Source: Holophagales bacterium (GTDB lineage: Bacteria; Acidobacteriota; Thermoanaerobaculia; Multivoradales; Multivoraceae). Taken from it: a DNA stretch of 45,092 nucleotides. Under the pieces are notes generated by a model, which was not told the origin of the DNA, ran no database searches, and worked only from the letters and a program-made list of their open reading frames with translations. Both the position numbers and the translations under genes were made by a program. Below, piece by piece: positions 1-10,779 of the stretch (its first letter is position 1; every line of letters begins with the position of its first letter). Where the stretch lies: NCBI GenBank assembly GCA_009837885.1, contig VXSP01000027.1, forward strand, positions 1 through 45,092, in the 5' to 3' direction.

Positions 1-2
1 CG

Positions 3-584
3 GGCTGGGGCGGGCCGTCGATCTGGTTCCTCGTGGGACTCCTGATCTTCTACATGTTCGCGAACGATCTCCGCTGGGCTCTGGGGCGCCAGCGTTTCTG
101 GAACCTTCTCTGGATGTCTGCCGGGGCCGCGGCTCTGGTGGCCTGCGTGGTCCAGGTGCTGATTCAGGCCGCGGGAGGTGCGGGGACGACGGCCTTCGTC
201 CTAATGCAGGGACAGCAGATGCTGCTGGCGATCGTCATCGCCGGCTTCGCGTTGATACGGCGCGATGCGACGATCATGCTGTTCTTCGTCCTGCCGATCA
301 AGGCGCGGTGGTTCATCTGGATCGAGATCGCGTTCGCGTGGGTGGGGTTCCTGAGGTACGGCGACCTCGCCGGCTTCCTCGGGATCTGTACCGCGATCGG
401 CGCGGTGTTCACGTTGTTGCGGCCCGGACGCACCAAGGGCCTGATGCGCGAGATGCGGCTCCGCTACGAGCGCTGGTACATCCGCCAGAAGCTGAACCGC
501 GGCCGCCGTCGTTTCCGCGTCGTCCCGGGCGGCAAGAAGCCGAAGGACGACGACCGCGTGCGCCGCGGTCCCTGGGTCAACTGA
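3..584 (+). CDS. Rhomboid-like membrane protein, C-terminal part (5' end outside window)
   Basis: The reading frame is already open at base 3 (G-W-G-G-P-S-I-W-F-L before the first GTG at 33), so the start lies upstream. The visible part has a segment like the second half of rhomboid membrane domains (FANDLRWALGRQRFWNLLW, like the usual 'G.dlEr.wG..rFl' motif). Several hydrophobic helices follow, then P-I-K-A-R-W-F-I-W, and a basic cytoplasmic tail ending P-W-V-N. The catalytic GxSG of active rhomboids is not in the visible part, so I cannot say whether it is a protease or an inactive rhomboid/DUF1751-like protein. It converges on the ABC permease that ends at 592. Confidence 0.6.
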   Translation, partial: GWGGPSIWFLVGLLIFYMFANDLRWALGRQRFWNLLWMSAGAAALVACVVQVLIQAAGGAGTTAFVLMQGQQMLLAIVIAGFALIRRDATIMLFFVLPIKARWFIWIEIAFAWVGFLRYGDLAGFLGICTAIGAVFTLLRPGRTKGLMREMRLRYERWYIRQKLNRGRRRFRVVPGGKKPKDDDRVRRGPWVN

Positions 585-591
585 GAGGCGG

Positions 592-2670
592 CTACCCTCC
601 CCTCCGCCGCGTACCAGGCTGGTCTACGCGGCTCATGAGTCGAAGGGCGAGCAGGGTTGCTGCCAGCGCGAGGACGTAGTGCCACCAGGCCGGTTGTTCG
701 GGGAGCCGGATCTGTTCGAGCCTCGCGCTGCCGAGGGCGAGAGCGTTGTGCAGGGCGTGCCAGGCCATGGCGGGGTAGATGGAGCCGGACCGGATGACGG
801 TGACGACCAGGAAGATCCCCAGCAGGGAAGTCGGCGGGATGCGGAACAGGTCGACGTGAAAGAAGCCGAAGGCGATGCCGGCGATCAGGACGAGCTGGAG
901 AGTGGTCAGGCGGTTCTTCAGTCCGTGGAGCAGGACGCCGCGGAAGGCGATCTCCTCGAAGAGCGCTGGCATCAGGGAGAAGAAGATGAGCATCTGCCAG
1001 AGCGGCAGGCCGGCCCCCATGTTCTCGGCCATCGCCTCGATCCAGGCCTCCGGGATGGGCATCGCCAGACTGGCGAGCCGGACGACGCCGTCGGCCAGCA
1101 CGAGACCCGCCGGCGCGCCGATCAGGACGCCGAGCCAGGCTCCGAGTGGCGGCGCTCGGAGGGAAAGCGCCTCCCGCGCGGGTAGCCGGTAGCGGGCGAT
1201 CATCAGCCAGGCCGCGGCACCGAAGATGGCCATGTTGATCGAGATCAGCAGGCGACTGTCGATGCCGCCGCCGATGTTGAGTTGCCAGACGAGGAGCAGG
1301 GCCCAGAGAGCGGCGAACCAGCGCGCCACGCGGCGCGGGAAGAGCGCTGGCCCGCCGGCGAGGTCGGCGGCGTCGAGTTCGCTGGCGGTGATCAGCTTCT
1401 CTGCCGACAACGTGCGCAACGAAGCGCGGGCGAGCAGGGCGGCGGCGCCGCCGGTGACCGCCCAGGCGGCGGCGAGGAGCGGCCAGTCGTAGTGGCCGGT
1501 CAGGATCTCACGGGCCGCGACGCCAAGGTTCGCGATCGGCAACAGGACGATCGCGCTGCGCAGCTCGACGCCGGGCAGGACGGGAATCGCCGCCACGGCC
1601 ATGGCGACGAGCATCACGGGCGCGAACAGCAACTGGGCTTCCTTGTACGTCTTCGACCGGCCGGAAACCAGCAGCAGGCTGCTCGACAGGAGCACGGCGG
1701 CCGGGGCGTAGAGCAGGAGCAGAAGCAGACCGGCGCCGACCGGAATGACCAGCGTCAGGCCGGCGGGCGGCGCGATCAGGTCGAGTTGCATCCAGACCAC
1801 GATGTTCACGATGTTGAGCACGCTGGTGGCGAAGGCGACGGCGAGGATCGACAGGTTCTTCGCGGTGACGATCTCGACCCGGCTGGCGGCGGTGGTCAGC
1901 AGGGTTTCGAGCGTGCCGCGTTCCTTCTCGCCGGCGAGCGCGTCCGTGGCCACGATCGAGCCGCCCGCGAGCATCATCATCACGATGATCGCGGTCAGGA
2001 GGCGTCCCAGCAGCAGCCCGGACGTCTGTTCCTCGCTGGCAGTCTCGATCCGCTCGAGCGGCAGCAGGTCATCCGGCGCCGACGCGAAGCCGGCCGCGGC
2101 GAGCCGCTGTTCGCGGAGTTCCGTGCGGGTGCGTTCGAGCGCCCGTCGCAGAAACCCCTCGGCGGAGTCCGAGGCGTCGAGATCCGCCCGGTGCGAGAGG
2201 ACGATGCGTGGCGTGGTCTCGCCGGCCTTCCCGACCGTCTCCTGGTCCACGTCTCCGTCGGATGGGTCTTCGTCGCCTCCGGCCTCCCAGGCCACGTGAA
2301 CGTGGAGTCGCTCTTCGTCGAGCGCGGCCGCGACGTCGTCCGGGGCTTCGACCCGCTCGAAGCGAATCGCCGGGCCGTCCGTCGGTTCGCCGTCGGCCCG
2401 GCCATCGTCGCCGACGACGGCCAGAGCCCGCTCGAGCCACATCCGCGCCTCGGCGGCGCCCGCGACGCTGGCCGCTTCGTCGGCCACGGCGTACCTGTAG
2501 GTGCGGCTCTCGATCCGTTCCTGCCGGCGTTCCGTGGTCAGCGAGGTCAGGAACCACATCAGCGGCCACAGGACGAGCGGCAGGGCGACCGCGAACACGA
2601 GCACCCGCGGATTGCGGGCGAGCTGGCGCAGGTCGTTGATGACCAGCGCGGTGACGGTGCGGCGGTTCAT
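592..2670 (-). CDS. ABC-2 type permease fused to a CPBP intramembrane metalloprotease
   Basis: This 692-residue protein has two parts. Residues 1-430 look like a NatB-type ABC exporter permease: one N-terminal membrane helix (about 22-43), a large acidic extracytoplasmic region (about 45-215), the family motif GEKERGTLETLL at 247-258, and several more helices. Residues 440-692 are a CPBP (Abi/CAAX-type) membrane protease domain, with the glutamate motif EEIAFRG at 572-578, a histidine motif FFHVDLFR at 603-610 and HALHN at 638-642. All the expected metal or catalytic residues are present, so the protease is probably active. It starts 10 nt after the stop of the ATPase gene and is probably co-transcribed with it. 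Permease-CPBP fusions are known in several environmental phyla; the substrate is unknown. Confidence 0.9.
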   Translation of the reverse strand: MNRRTVTALVINDLRQLARNPRVLVFAVALPLVLWPLMWFLTSLTTERRQERIESRTYRYAVADEAASVAGAAEARMWLERALAVVGDDGRADGEPTDGPAIRFERVEAPDDVAAALDEERLHVHVAWEAGGDEDPSDGDVDQETVGKAGETTPRIVLSHRADLDASDSAEGFLRRALERTRTELREQRLAAAGFASAPDDLLPLERIETASEEQTSGLLLGRLLTAIIVMMMLAGGSIVATDALAGEKERGTLETLLTTAASRVEIVTAKNLSILAVAFATSVLNIVNIVVWMQLDLIAPPAGLTLVIPVGAGLLLLLLYAPAAVLLSSSLLLVSGRSKTYKEAQLLFAPVMLVAMAVAAIPVLPGVELRSAIVLLPIANLGVAAREILTGHYDWPLLAAAWAVTGGAAALLARASLRTLSAEKLITASELDAADLAGGPALFPRRVARWFAALWALLLVWQLNIGGGIDSRLLISINMAIFGAAAWLMIARYRLPAREALSLRAPPLGAWLGVLIGAPAGLVLADGVVRLASLAMPIPEAWIEAMAENMGAGLPLWQMLIFFSLMPALFEEIAFRGVLLHGLKNRLTTLQLVLIAGIAFGFFHVDLFRIPPTSLLGIFLVVTVIRSGSIYPAMAWHALHNALALGSARLEQIRLPEQPAWWHYVLALAATLLALRLMSRVDQPGTRRRGG

Positions 2671-2680
2671 CGGCCCCGCT

Positions 2681-3439
2681 TCACTCCGTCGTGTTGTCGC
2701 CGGTGACGTAGTGGACGAAGATGTCCTCGAGGTAGTGCTGGGAGGTCGCGGCCCGGAGCCCCTCGAGGTCGTCGCAGGCGCGGATCCGCCCCTTGTCGAT
2801 GATCGCGATCCGGTCGCACAGGCGCTCGGCCTCGCTCATGATGTGGGTCGAGAACAGGATCGCCTTGCCGTCGTCGCGCAGTTCCTGGATCGCCTTCTGC
2901 AGGTCGAGCGCGTTCAGCACGTCGAGTCCGACGGTCGGCTCGTCGAAGATGAGCACCGGCGGATCGTGGACGACCGTGCGGGCGATCGAGACCTTCTGCT
3001 TCATGCCGCTCGAGAGCTTCTCGATCCGCGCTCCGGCGTAGTCGCCGAGGCCGAAGCGTTCGATCATCTCCTCGACCCGGCTCCTCGTCCGCTCGGCAGG
3101 GTACTTGTTGACGCGGGCGAACAGGGTCAGGGTCTCGCGGGCCGTGAGCCGCGGGTAGAGCGCGGTGCTCGCGGAGTAGAAGCCGAGGTTGCGGCGCACC
3201 TCGACCGGGTCGGAGGCGACGTCGTGGCCGAGCACGCGGGCGGTTCCGGCCGTCGGCTGCAGCACGGTCGAGATCATCCTGAGCGTCGTCGTCTTTCCCG
3301 CTCCGTTGGCGCCGAGCAGGCCGAAGATCTCGGAGCCGCGGCACTCGAAGTTCACCTCCTGGACCGCCCTTACCTCGCCCCGGGACGGATCGAAGAAGTT
3401 CTTGGAGAGGCCCTCGACCTCGACCTGGACTGTGCTCAC
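2681..3439 (-). CDS. ABC transporter ATP-binding protein (NatA-like)
   Basis: A 252-residue ABC ATPase that would power the two neighbouring permeases from the cytoplasmic side. Walker A is GANGAGKTT (43-51), the signature is LSSGMKQK (142-149), Walker B is VLIFDEP (162-168), and the switch histidine is in [11 protein letters not shown]. The start is GTG at 3439, whose GTGA overlaps the stop of the upstream permease, a sign of translational coupling. Gene order (permease, ATPase, permease-CPBP) and sequence style resemble NatAB sodium exporters and related drug or peptide exporters. The substrate cannot be read from the sequence. Confidence 0.95.
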   Translation of the reverse strand: MSTVQVEVEGLSKNFFDPSRGEVRAVQEVNFECRGSEIFGLLGANGAGKTTTLRMISTVLQPTAGTARVLGHDVASDPVEVRRNLGFYSASTALYPRLTARETLTLFARVNKYPAERTRSRVEEMIERFGLGDYAGARIEKLSSGMKQKVSIARTVVHDPPVLIFDEPTVGLDVLNALDLQKAIQELRDDGKAILFSTHIMSEAERLCDRIAIIDKGRIRACDDLEGLRAATSQHYLEDIFVHYVTGDNTTE

Positions 3440-4734
3440 GCTTTACCTCCCGCCGGTCGCCAGTGCTGGCGCAGGAACTGGAACAGGTTGCCTTCGAAGG
3501 AGCCGGTGGCGATCTCCTCGACCCGCAGGATGCGCGATGCAAGCCACAGGCAGGCCGCGATGGCGGCGGCGTTCGCCAGGACGGTGATTCCGAGCTGCAG
3601 CCAGAGGACGTTGCCGGCGATCGCCTGGCGAAGCAGCAGCACGACGTTGACCACCGGGATGCCGGCCAGCGCCGGCGTGAACTCCATGCTCGGGTCGTTC
3701 AGCACCATGACCGGGAGGATGACCAGCAGGATCACCGGCGTGACCATGGACTGACCTTCCTTGAAGGTGCGGGCGAAGGCGGCGAGGATCATCATCGCGG
3801 CGGCGATCAGCGCGCCCAGCAGGACGGCGGTCAGGAGCAGGACCGGCAGCGAGGTCATGGGCAGCTCGAAGGCGAAGCCGCTTCCGTCTCCGCCTCCCAG
3901 CCGGCCGAGCAGCGGCCCGAGGAAGGAGCGGAAGGAGACGACCATGGCGGCCGCGTTGAGGGCGCCGGCGACCAGGCCCATCGTGGCCACGTAGAGGTAC
4001 TTCGCGGTGACGACATGAATGCGCCGGGTGGCGAGCGTGCTGGTGGTCTCCCAGGTGTTCCGCTCGCGCTCGCCGGCGGTCGAGTCGATGGCCGGGTAGA
4101 CGCAGCCGTTCGCGATCATGATGACGAAGAAGAGCGGGATCATCATCCCCATCAGGAACTGCCCCATCTGGCGGCCGGTGGCGAGGTTGTTCGAGCGCAC
4201 CTCGAAGACCTGCCACTCGGCGCCGTCGAGGCCGTGTTCTTCGGCGATCCGGTCCAGCCAGGCCGATCGTTCCGCCGAGAGCGCCCTTTCCAACCGGCCC
4301 CGGGCGGCCTGCGACTGGTCGCTTGAGCCATTGCTCAGCAGCAGGACCTCGGCGTTGCCCGGTGGATCGACGGTGGTTTCGAAGATCAGGGCGGCGTCGA
4401 GCTCGGCGGCCAGCAGGCGGTTCTCGACGTCCTCCCGGTACGCGGCAGCAGCGGTTCCCGCCTGCGCCTCGACCTCCGTGATCTCGACGCGCCCTTCGTC
4501 CTCTTCGAGCCGTTCGAGCAGGCTCCGGTGCTCCGCCGGCAGACCCGCGATCTCGACCCGCGAAGCGAAACTCTCGAAGCGCGCCGTGACAAAGAGGATG
4601 CCCGAGAACATGACCCACATCATCAGCGGGTACATCAGCAGCGGGATGAGGATCCCGTTGATCAGAACGGCCCGCTCGCGCAGGGCGGCGCGGAGTTCGC
4701 TCAGATAGAGCAGGCGAATGGCGGTCCAGTCCAT
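3436..4734 (-). CDS. ABC-2 type permease (NatB-like)
   Basis: A 432-residue integral membrane permease. A first membrane helix (about 24-50) is followed by an extracytoplasmic domain (about 52-190). Then comes a cluster of C-terminal helices with the NatB motif GERERNTWETT at 221-231, and the protein ends in a short cytoplasmic tail. The frame stays open far upstream, but the ATG at 4734 (M-D-W-T-A-I-R) is chosen because upstream residues look like shadow translation across the APH gene. It overlaps the ATPase start by four bases. It probably forms a heterodimeric channel with the membrane part of the CPBP fusion protein. It lacks the protease domain. Confidence 0.9.
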   Translation of the reverse strand: MDWTAIRLLYLSELRAALRERAVLINGILIPLLMYPLMMWVMFSGILFVTARFESFASRVEIAGLPAEHRSLLERLEEDEGRVEITEVEAQAGTAAAAYREDVENRLLAAELDAALIFETTVDPPGNAEVLLLSNGSSDQSQAARGRLERALSAERSAWLDRIAEEHGLDGAEWQVFEVRSNNLATGRQMGQFLMGMMIPLFFVIMIANGCVYPAIDSTAGERERNTWETTSTLATRRIHVVTAKYLYVATMGLVAGALNAAAMVVSFRSFLGPLLGRLGGGDGSGFAFELPMTSLPVLLLTAVLLGALIAAAMMILAAFARTFKEGQSMVTPVILLVILPVMVLNDPSMEFTPALAGIPVVNVVLLLRQAIAGNVLWLQLGITVLANAAAIAACLWLASRILRVEEIATGSFEGNLFQFLRQHWRPAGGKA

Positions 4735-4829
4735 CGGGAGGGCCGGGGCGATCGGAGTATAGGAGGAGCCGGAGGCCCGGTGTCTTCTACGGTGGGAGCG
4801 TGGCGTGGTTTTCCTGGGGCTTCCGCTGA

Positions 4830-4877
4830 GCCGCTTCGCGGCCCCGGAATGCCGGCGAGAACGCCGGCGCACCCAGT
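4830..4877 (+). repeat. Two-hairpin dispersed repeat, copy A
   Basis: The first hairpin at 4830-4842 is GCCGC-TTC-GCGGC. The second at 4851-4868 is GCCGGCG-AGAA-CGCCGGC. A conserved tail, GCACCCAGT, follows at 4869-4877. The tail ends three bases before the stop codon (minus strand) of the APH gene. The same arrangement occurs at 19893-19935 and 37047-37098. It lies in the 146-bp gap between the APH gene and the ABC permease. No T-run follows on either strand, so it is not a standard intrinsic terminator. Confidence 0.75.
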
Positions 4878-4880
4878 GCC

Positions 4881-5939
4881 TCAGGCCCGCTGAGCGACTT
4901 CCCAGGCCAGTCCGGCCGTCCGCGGCACCGACTCGCCGACTTCCTTCGCGTGGGCGCTGGCGGCCGTGCCGTCCCGGACGCGGCCGGCGATGCCCTGGGC
5001 GATGCCGGCGCTGCGGAAGAGGTTGTAGGCGAGGTAGAAGTTCCAGTGCGCGATGCCGTCGCGGCCGGTCCGGCGGCAGTAGGCGTCGCGGTAGGTCTCG
5101 AGGGTCGGGATGCCGAGCGCCTCCAGGTCGCGGCCCTTGAGTCCGCCCTTGTCCCTCGGGATCTCCCACTGCATCGTGTGGTAGCTGAAGTCCGCAAGCG
5201 GGTGACCGAGGGTGCCCAGTTCCCAGTCGAGGATGGCGATCACCTCGGCCCGTTCCGGATGCAGGATCATGTTGTCGAGCCGGAAGTCGCCGTGGACGAT
5301 CGTCGTCTCGTCGCCTCCCGGGATGTTCGCCGGCAGCCACTCGATCAGCGCGTTCATCGCCGGGATGTCCCGCGTCTCCGAGGCCAGGTACTGCTTCGTC
5401 CACCGGTGGATCTGGCGCGCGAAGTAGTTGCCTGGCTTGCCGTAGGTCGAAAGGTCCACGGCCTCGTAGTCGACCTGGTGCAGTTTGGCGAGCGTCCTGT
5501 TCAACGCGTCGTAGATCGCGAACCGCTCGGCAGGCTCCATGCCGGGCAGCAGCGCCTCCCAGAGGATCCGGCCCTTCACGTGCTCCATCACGAAGAACAT
5601 CGTGCCGACGACCGACTCGTCGGTGCAGAGGCAGTAGGTGCGCGGTACGGGGACGCCCGTGTCGCGGAGCGCCGTCATCACCCGGTACTCGCGGTCCACC
5701 GCGTGCGCCGAGGGCAGCAGTTTGCCCGGCGGCTTGCGGCGCAGCACGTAGCTCTTGCCGCCGGCCTCGAGCAGGTAGGTGGGGCAGGACTGTCCGCCCT
5801 TGAACTGCTGGACCTGGAGGTCACCCGAGAACCCCTCGACGTGCTCTTCGAGGTAGCGCTGCAGCGGCGCCGGGTCGAAGCTGAGGCGCTCGGCGACCTC
5901 CCTGGTCCCCGAGAACTTCTCCTGGCGGCTCTCCGTCAT
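4881..5939 (-). CDS. Phosphotransferase family protein (APH / ACAD10-11 kinase-like)
   Basis: A 352-residue cytoplasmic kinase-fold protein. The catalytic loop HGDFRLDN is at 216-223 and the metal-binding ILDWELGTLGHP is at 236-247. The N-terminal lobe has a GGQSCPTYLL nucleotide-loop region near 48-57 and the K/R-rich strand YVLRRKPPGKLL. The closest family style is the APH domain found alone or fused in acyl-CoA dehydrogenases 10/11, which phosphorylate hydroxyacyl-CoA intermediates. It is not a typical antibiotic kinase. It starts 28 nt after thiC on the same strand, so the TPP riboswitch may also affect it, but no functional link to thiamine is evident. A role in fatty or hydroxy-acid catabolism is inferred from family only. 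Confidence 0.88.
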   Translation of the reverse strand: MTESRQEKFSGTREVAERLSFDPAPLQRYLEEHVEGFSGDLQVQQFKGGQSCPTYLLEAGGKSYVLRRKPPGKLLPSAHAVDREYRVMTALRDTGVPVPRTYCLCTDESVVGTMFFVMEHVKGRILWEALLPGMEPAERFAIYDALNRTLAKLHQVDYEAVDLSTYGKPGNYFARQIHRWTKQYLASETRDIPAMNALIEWLPANIPGGDETTIVHGDFRLDNMILHPERAEVIAILDWELGTLGHPLADFSYHTMQWEIPRDKGGLKGRDLEALGIPTLETYRDAYCRRTGRDGIAHWNFYLAYNLFRSAGIAQGIAGRVRDGTAASAHAKEVGESVPRTAGLAWEVAQRA

Positions 5940-5967
5940 CGGCGGCGCAGTGTAACGTGCCGCCTGC

Positions 5968-7978
<2,011 letters not shown>

Positions 7979-7986
7979 TGCGGGCC

Positions 7987-7995
7987 ACGATAGCA
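7987..7995 (-). promoter_or_regulatory. Possible extended -10 promoter for thiC
   Basis: On the minus strand the sequence is TGCTATCGT, an extended -10 form (TGnTATnnT). It would start transcription near 7980, just at the 5' end of the riboswitch. No convincing -35 hexamer is visible upstream. The position supports it more than the motif itself. Confidence 0.4.
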
Positions 7996-8076
7996 GCCGT
8001 TGCGGTTTGCACGGGTCCGGCAGGCGTCGCCCGGCGGCGGCCGGACCGATCGGGCGAATAGAATCGAAGCGCCTCG

Positions 8077-10779
8077 GTGCGCATCGAGATGGACATGGAT
8101 CCCACAAACAGGCCAAGGACGGACCCGGCCCGCCAGGACGTCGACCCGGCCGAGACGGCCGAGTGGCTCGAAGCCCTGGACGCGGTGATGGAGCGCGAAG
8201 GGCCGGAGCGCGCGCACTTCCTGCTGGAAGCCCTGGTCGACCAGGCACGTCGCTCCGGCGCCTACCTGCCCTACAAGGCGACCACCGCCTACCTGAACAC
8301 GATCCCGGTGCAGGCGCAGGAGCCGTTGCCGGGAGACGCGGACATCGAGTGGCGGATTCGCAGCATCGTCCGCTGGAACGCGATGGCGATGGTGGTCCGG
8401 GCGAACCACGACTACGAGGGACTGGGCGGGCACATCGCGTCCTTCGCCTCCGCCGCCACCCTCTACGACGTCGGCTTCAACCACTTCTTCCACGCCCCGT
8501 CGGAGCAGCACGGCGGTGACCTGGTCATGGTCCAGGGGCACTCTTCGCCGGGCATCTACGCGCGCGCCTTTCTCGAGGGCCGGCTGAGCGAGGAGGAACT
8601 GCTCCGTTTCCGGCGCGAAGCGCGGCCGGGCGGTCTTTCCTCCTACCCGCACCCGTGGTTGATGCCGAGCTTCTGGCAGTACCCGACCGTGTCGATGGGT
8701 CTCGGCCCGTTGATGGCGATCTTCCAGGCGCGGTTCATGAAGTACCTCCACAACCGCGGCCTGGTCGACACCGAGGGGCGCAAGGTCTGGGCTTTCATGG
8801 GCGACGGCGAGATGGACGAGCCGGAGTCTCTGGGATCGATCTCGCTCGCTTCGCGCGAGAACCTCGACAACCTGATCTTCGTCGTCAACTGCAACCTGCA
8901 GCGGCTGGACGGGCCCGTACGCGGCAACGGCAAGATCATCCAGGAGCTCGAGGCGGTGTTCCGCGGCGCTGGCTGGAACGTGATCAAGCTGGTCTGGGGC
9001 TCCTACTGGGATCCGCTGCTGGCCCGCGACCGCCACGGATTGCTGCGCCGGCGCATGGAGGAGGCGGTCGACGGCGAGTACCAGGCCTACAAGGCGAGCC
9101 AGGACGGCGGTTTCGTGCGCGAGCACTTCTTCGGCAAGTACCCGGAGCTCAAGGCCATGGTCGCCCACCTGACCGACGAGGACATCTGGCGGCTGAACCG
9201 CGGCGGCCACGACCCGCACAAGATCTACGCCGCCTACGCGGCTGCGACGAAGCACACCGGCCAGCCCACCGTCATTCTGGCCAAGACGGTCAAGGGCTAC
9301 GGCATGGGCGAAGCGGGCGAGGGGATGAACATCACCCATCAGCAGAAGAAGATGGGCCTGCGGGCGCTGATGGGATTCCGCGACCGGCTGGACATCCCCG
9401 TGTCCGACGGGGACCTGGAGGAAACGCCGTTCTACCGGCCGCCGGACGACAGCCCGGAGGTCCGCTACCTGAAGGAACGCCGCGAGGCGCTGGGCGGCTA
9501 CCTGCCGGCGCGGGAGGTCGAGGCCGCGCCGCTCGAGGTGCCAGACCTCTCCGCCTTCGACGCCCTGCTTCGGTCGAGTCGCGGCCGCGCTTTCTCGACC
9601 ACGATGGCGTTCGTGCGGCTGCTGACCCTGCTCACCCGCGACCCGGCGATCCGCAACCGCCTGGTGCCGATCGTCGCCGACGAGGCGCGCACCTTCGGCA
9701 TGGAGGGGATGTTCCGGCAACTCGGCATCTACGCCCCCACCGGCCAGCTCTACGAGCCGGTCGACGCCCACAAGATCGCGCCGTACAAGGAAGCCCGAGA
9801 TGGCCAGATCCTCCAGGAGGGGATCAACGAGGCGGGAGCGCTCTGCTCCTGGATGGCGGCGGGCACCTCGGCCGCGAACCACGGATTCCACATGATCCCG
9901 TTCTTCATCTTCTACTCGATGTTCGGGTTCCAGCGGGTCGGCGACCTGATCTGGGCCGCCGCCGACATGCAGGCGCGGGGCTTCCTGATCGGCGGCACCT
10001 CCGGGCGGACGACGCTGAACGGCGAAGGTCTGCAGCACCAGGACGGTCACAGTCACCTGGCCGCGTCGACGGTGCCGAACTGCGTCTCCTACGACCCGAC
10101 CTACGCGTACGAGCTGGCCGTCATCCTCCAGGACGGGTTGCGCCGGATGTACGCGGACGGCGAACCGGTCTTCTACTACCTGACGACGCTGAACGAGAAC
10201 TACGAGCACCCGAGGATGCCCGAGGGCGCCGAGGACGGAATCCGGCGCGGGCTGTACCGGATCCGATCCGGTTCGCGGCACCGGAAGCGTGCCACGCTGC
10301 TCGGCTCGGGCGCGATTCTGCGCGAGGCGGAGGCCGCCGCCGAGATGCTGGAGGAGGACTGGAAGGTGTCCACCGAGGTGTGGTCGGCGACCAGCTTCAA
10401 CAGGTTGCGGCGCGACGGCATCGAGGTGGAGCGCTGGAACCGGCTCCATCCGGGGGAAGAGAAGAGAGTGTCCTACGTCCGGCAGTGCCTGACCGGCCGC
10501 GGCGGCGTCACCGTCGCCGCCAGCGACTACATGAAGGTCTACACGGACCAGATCCGGGCCTTCGTCCCGGGCCCGTACCGGACGCTGGGCACCGACGGTT
10601 TCGGCCGCAGCGACACCCGCGAGCAGTTGCGAGCCTTCTTCGAGGTCGACCGCCGGCACATCGTGGTCGCGGCGCTGGCCTCGCTGGCTGAGAACGGCGA
10701 CATCGAATCCGAGGCGCCGGCGAAGGCGATCGAGGCCTACGGCATCGACCCGAACGCACCGAACCCGGCCACCGCGTGA
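8077..10779 (+). CDS. aceE: Pyruvate dehydrogenase E1 component, homodimeric type
   Basis: A 900-residue thiamine diphosphate enzyme (E. coli AceE is 887) that decarboxylates pyruvate and transfers the acetyl group to lipoyl-E2. The diphosphate-binding motif begins GDGEMDEPE at 242-250 and ends with NCNLQRLDGPV at 271-281. The N-terminal HFFHAPSEQHGGD and the C-terminal DGFGRSDTREQLR block, which recognises E2, are family-typical. The start is uncertain: GTG 8077, ATG 8089 and ATG 8095 are in frame and none has a good Shine-Dalgarno. A TAGAAT at 8059-8064 is a possible -10. The stop overlaps the aceF start in a GTGA. It is the first gene of a complete pyruvate dehydrogenase operon. Confidence 0.97.
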   Translation: MRIEMDMDPTNRPRTDPARQDVDPAETAEWLEALDAVMEREGPERAHFLLEALVDQARRSGAYLPYKATTAYLNTIPVQAQEPLPGDADIEWRIRSIVRWNAMAMVVRANHDYEGLGGHIASFASAATLYDVGFNHFFHAPSEQHGGDLVMVQGHSSPGIYARAFLEGRLSEEELLRFRREARPGGLSSYPHPWLMPSFWQYPTVSMGLGPLMAIFQARFMKYLHNRGLVDTEGRKVWAFMGDGEMDEPESLGSISLASRENLDNLIFVVNCNLQRLDGPVRGNGKIIQELEAVFRGAGWNVIKLVWGSYWDPLLARDRHGLLRRRMEEAVDGEYQAYKASQDGGFVREHFFGKYPELKAMVAHLTDEDIWRLNRGGHDPHKIYAAYAAATKHTGQPTVILAKTVKGYGMGEAGEGMNITHQQKKMGLRALMGFRDRLDIPVSDGDLEETPFYRPPDDSPEVRYLKERREALGGYLPAREVEAAPLEVPDLSAFDALLRSSRGRAFSTTMAFVRLLTLLTRDPAIRNRLVPIVADEARTFGMEGMFRQLGIYAPTGQLYEPVDAHKIAPYKEARDGQILQEGINEAGALCSWMAAGTSAANHGFHMIPFFIFYSMFGFQRVGDLIWAAADMQARGFLIGGTSGRTTLNGEGLQHQDGHSHLAASTVPNCVSYDPTYAYELAVILQDGLRRMYADGEPVFYYLTTLNENYEHPRMPEGAEDGIRRGLYRIRSGSRHRKRATLLGSGAILREAEAAAEMLEEDWKVSTEVWSATSFNRLRRDGIEVERWNRLHPGEEKRVSYVRQCLTGRGGVTVAASDYMKVYTDQIRAFVPGPYRTLGTDGFGRSDTREQLRAFFEVDRRHIVVAALASLAENGDIESEAPAKAIEAYGIDPNAPNPATA

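Noticed and set aside
1282..2706. A 474-codon plus-strand frame opposite the ABC permease-CPBP gene
   Set aside because: It is low-complexity Gly/Arg/Gln/Asp translation with no family signal, and the minus-strand gene explains the region.
3436..5403. A 655-residue version of the ABC permease
   Set aside because: The first 223 residues are shadow translation over the APH gene and the repeat; the permease fold begins at ATG 4734.
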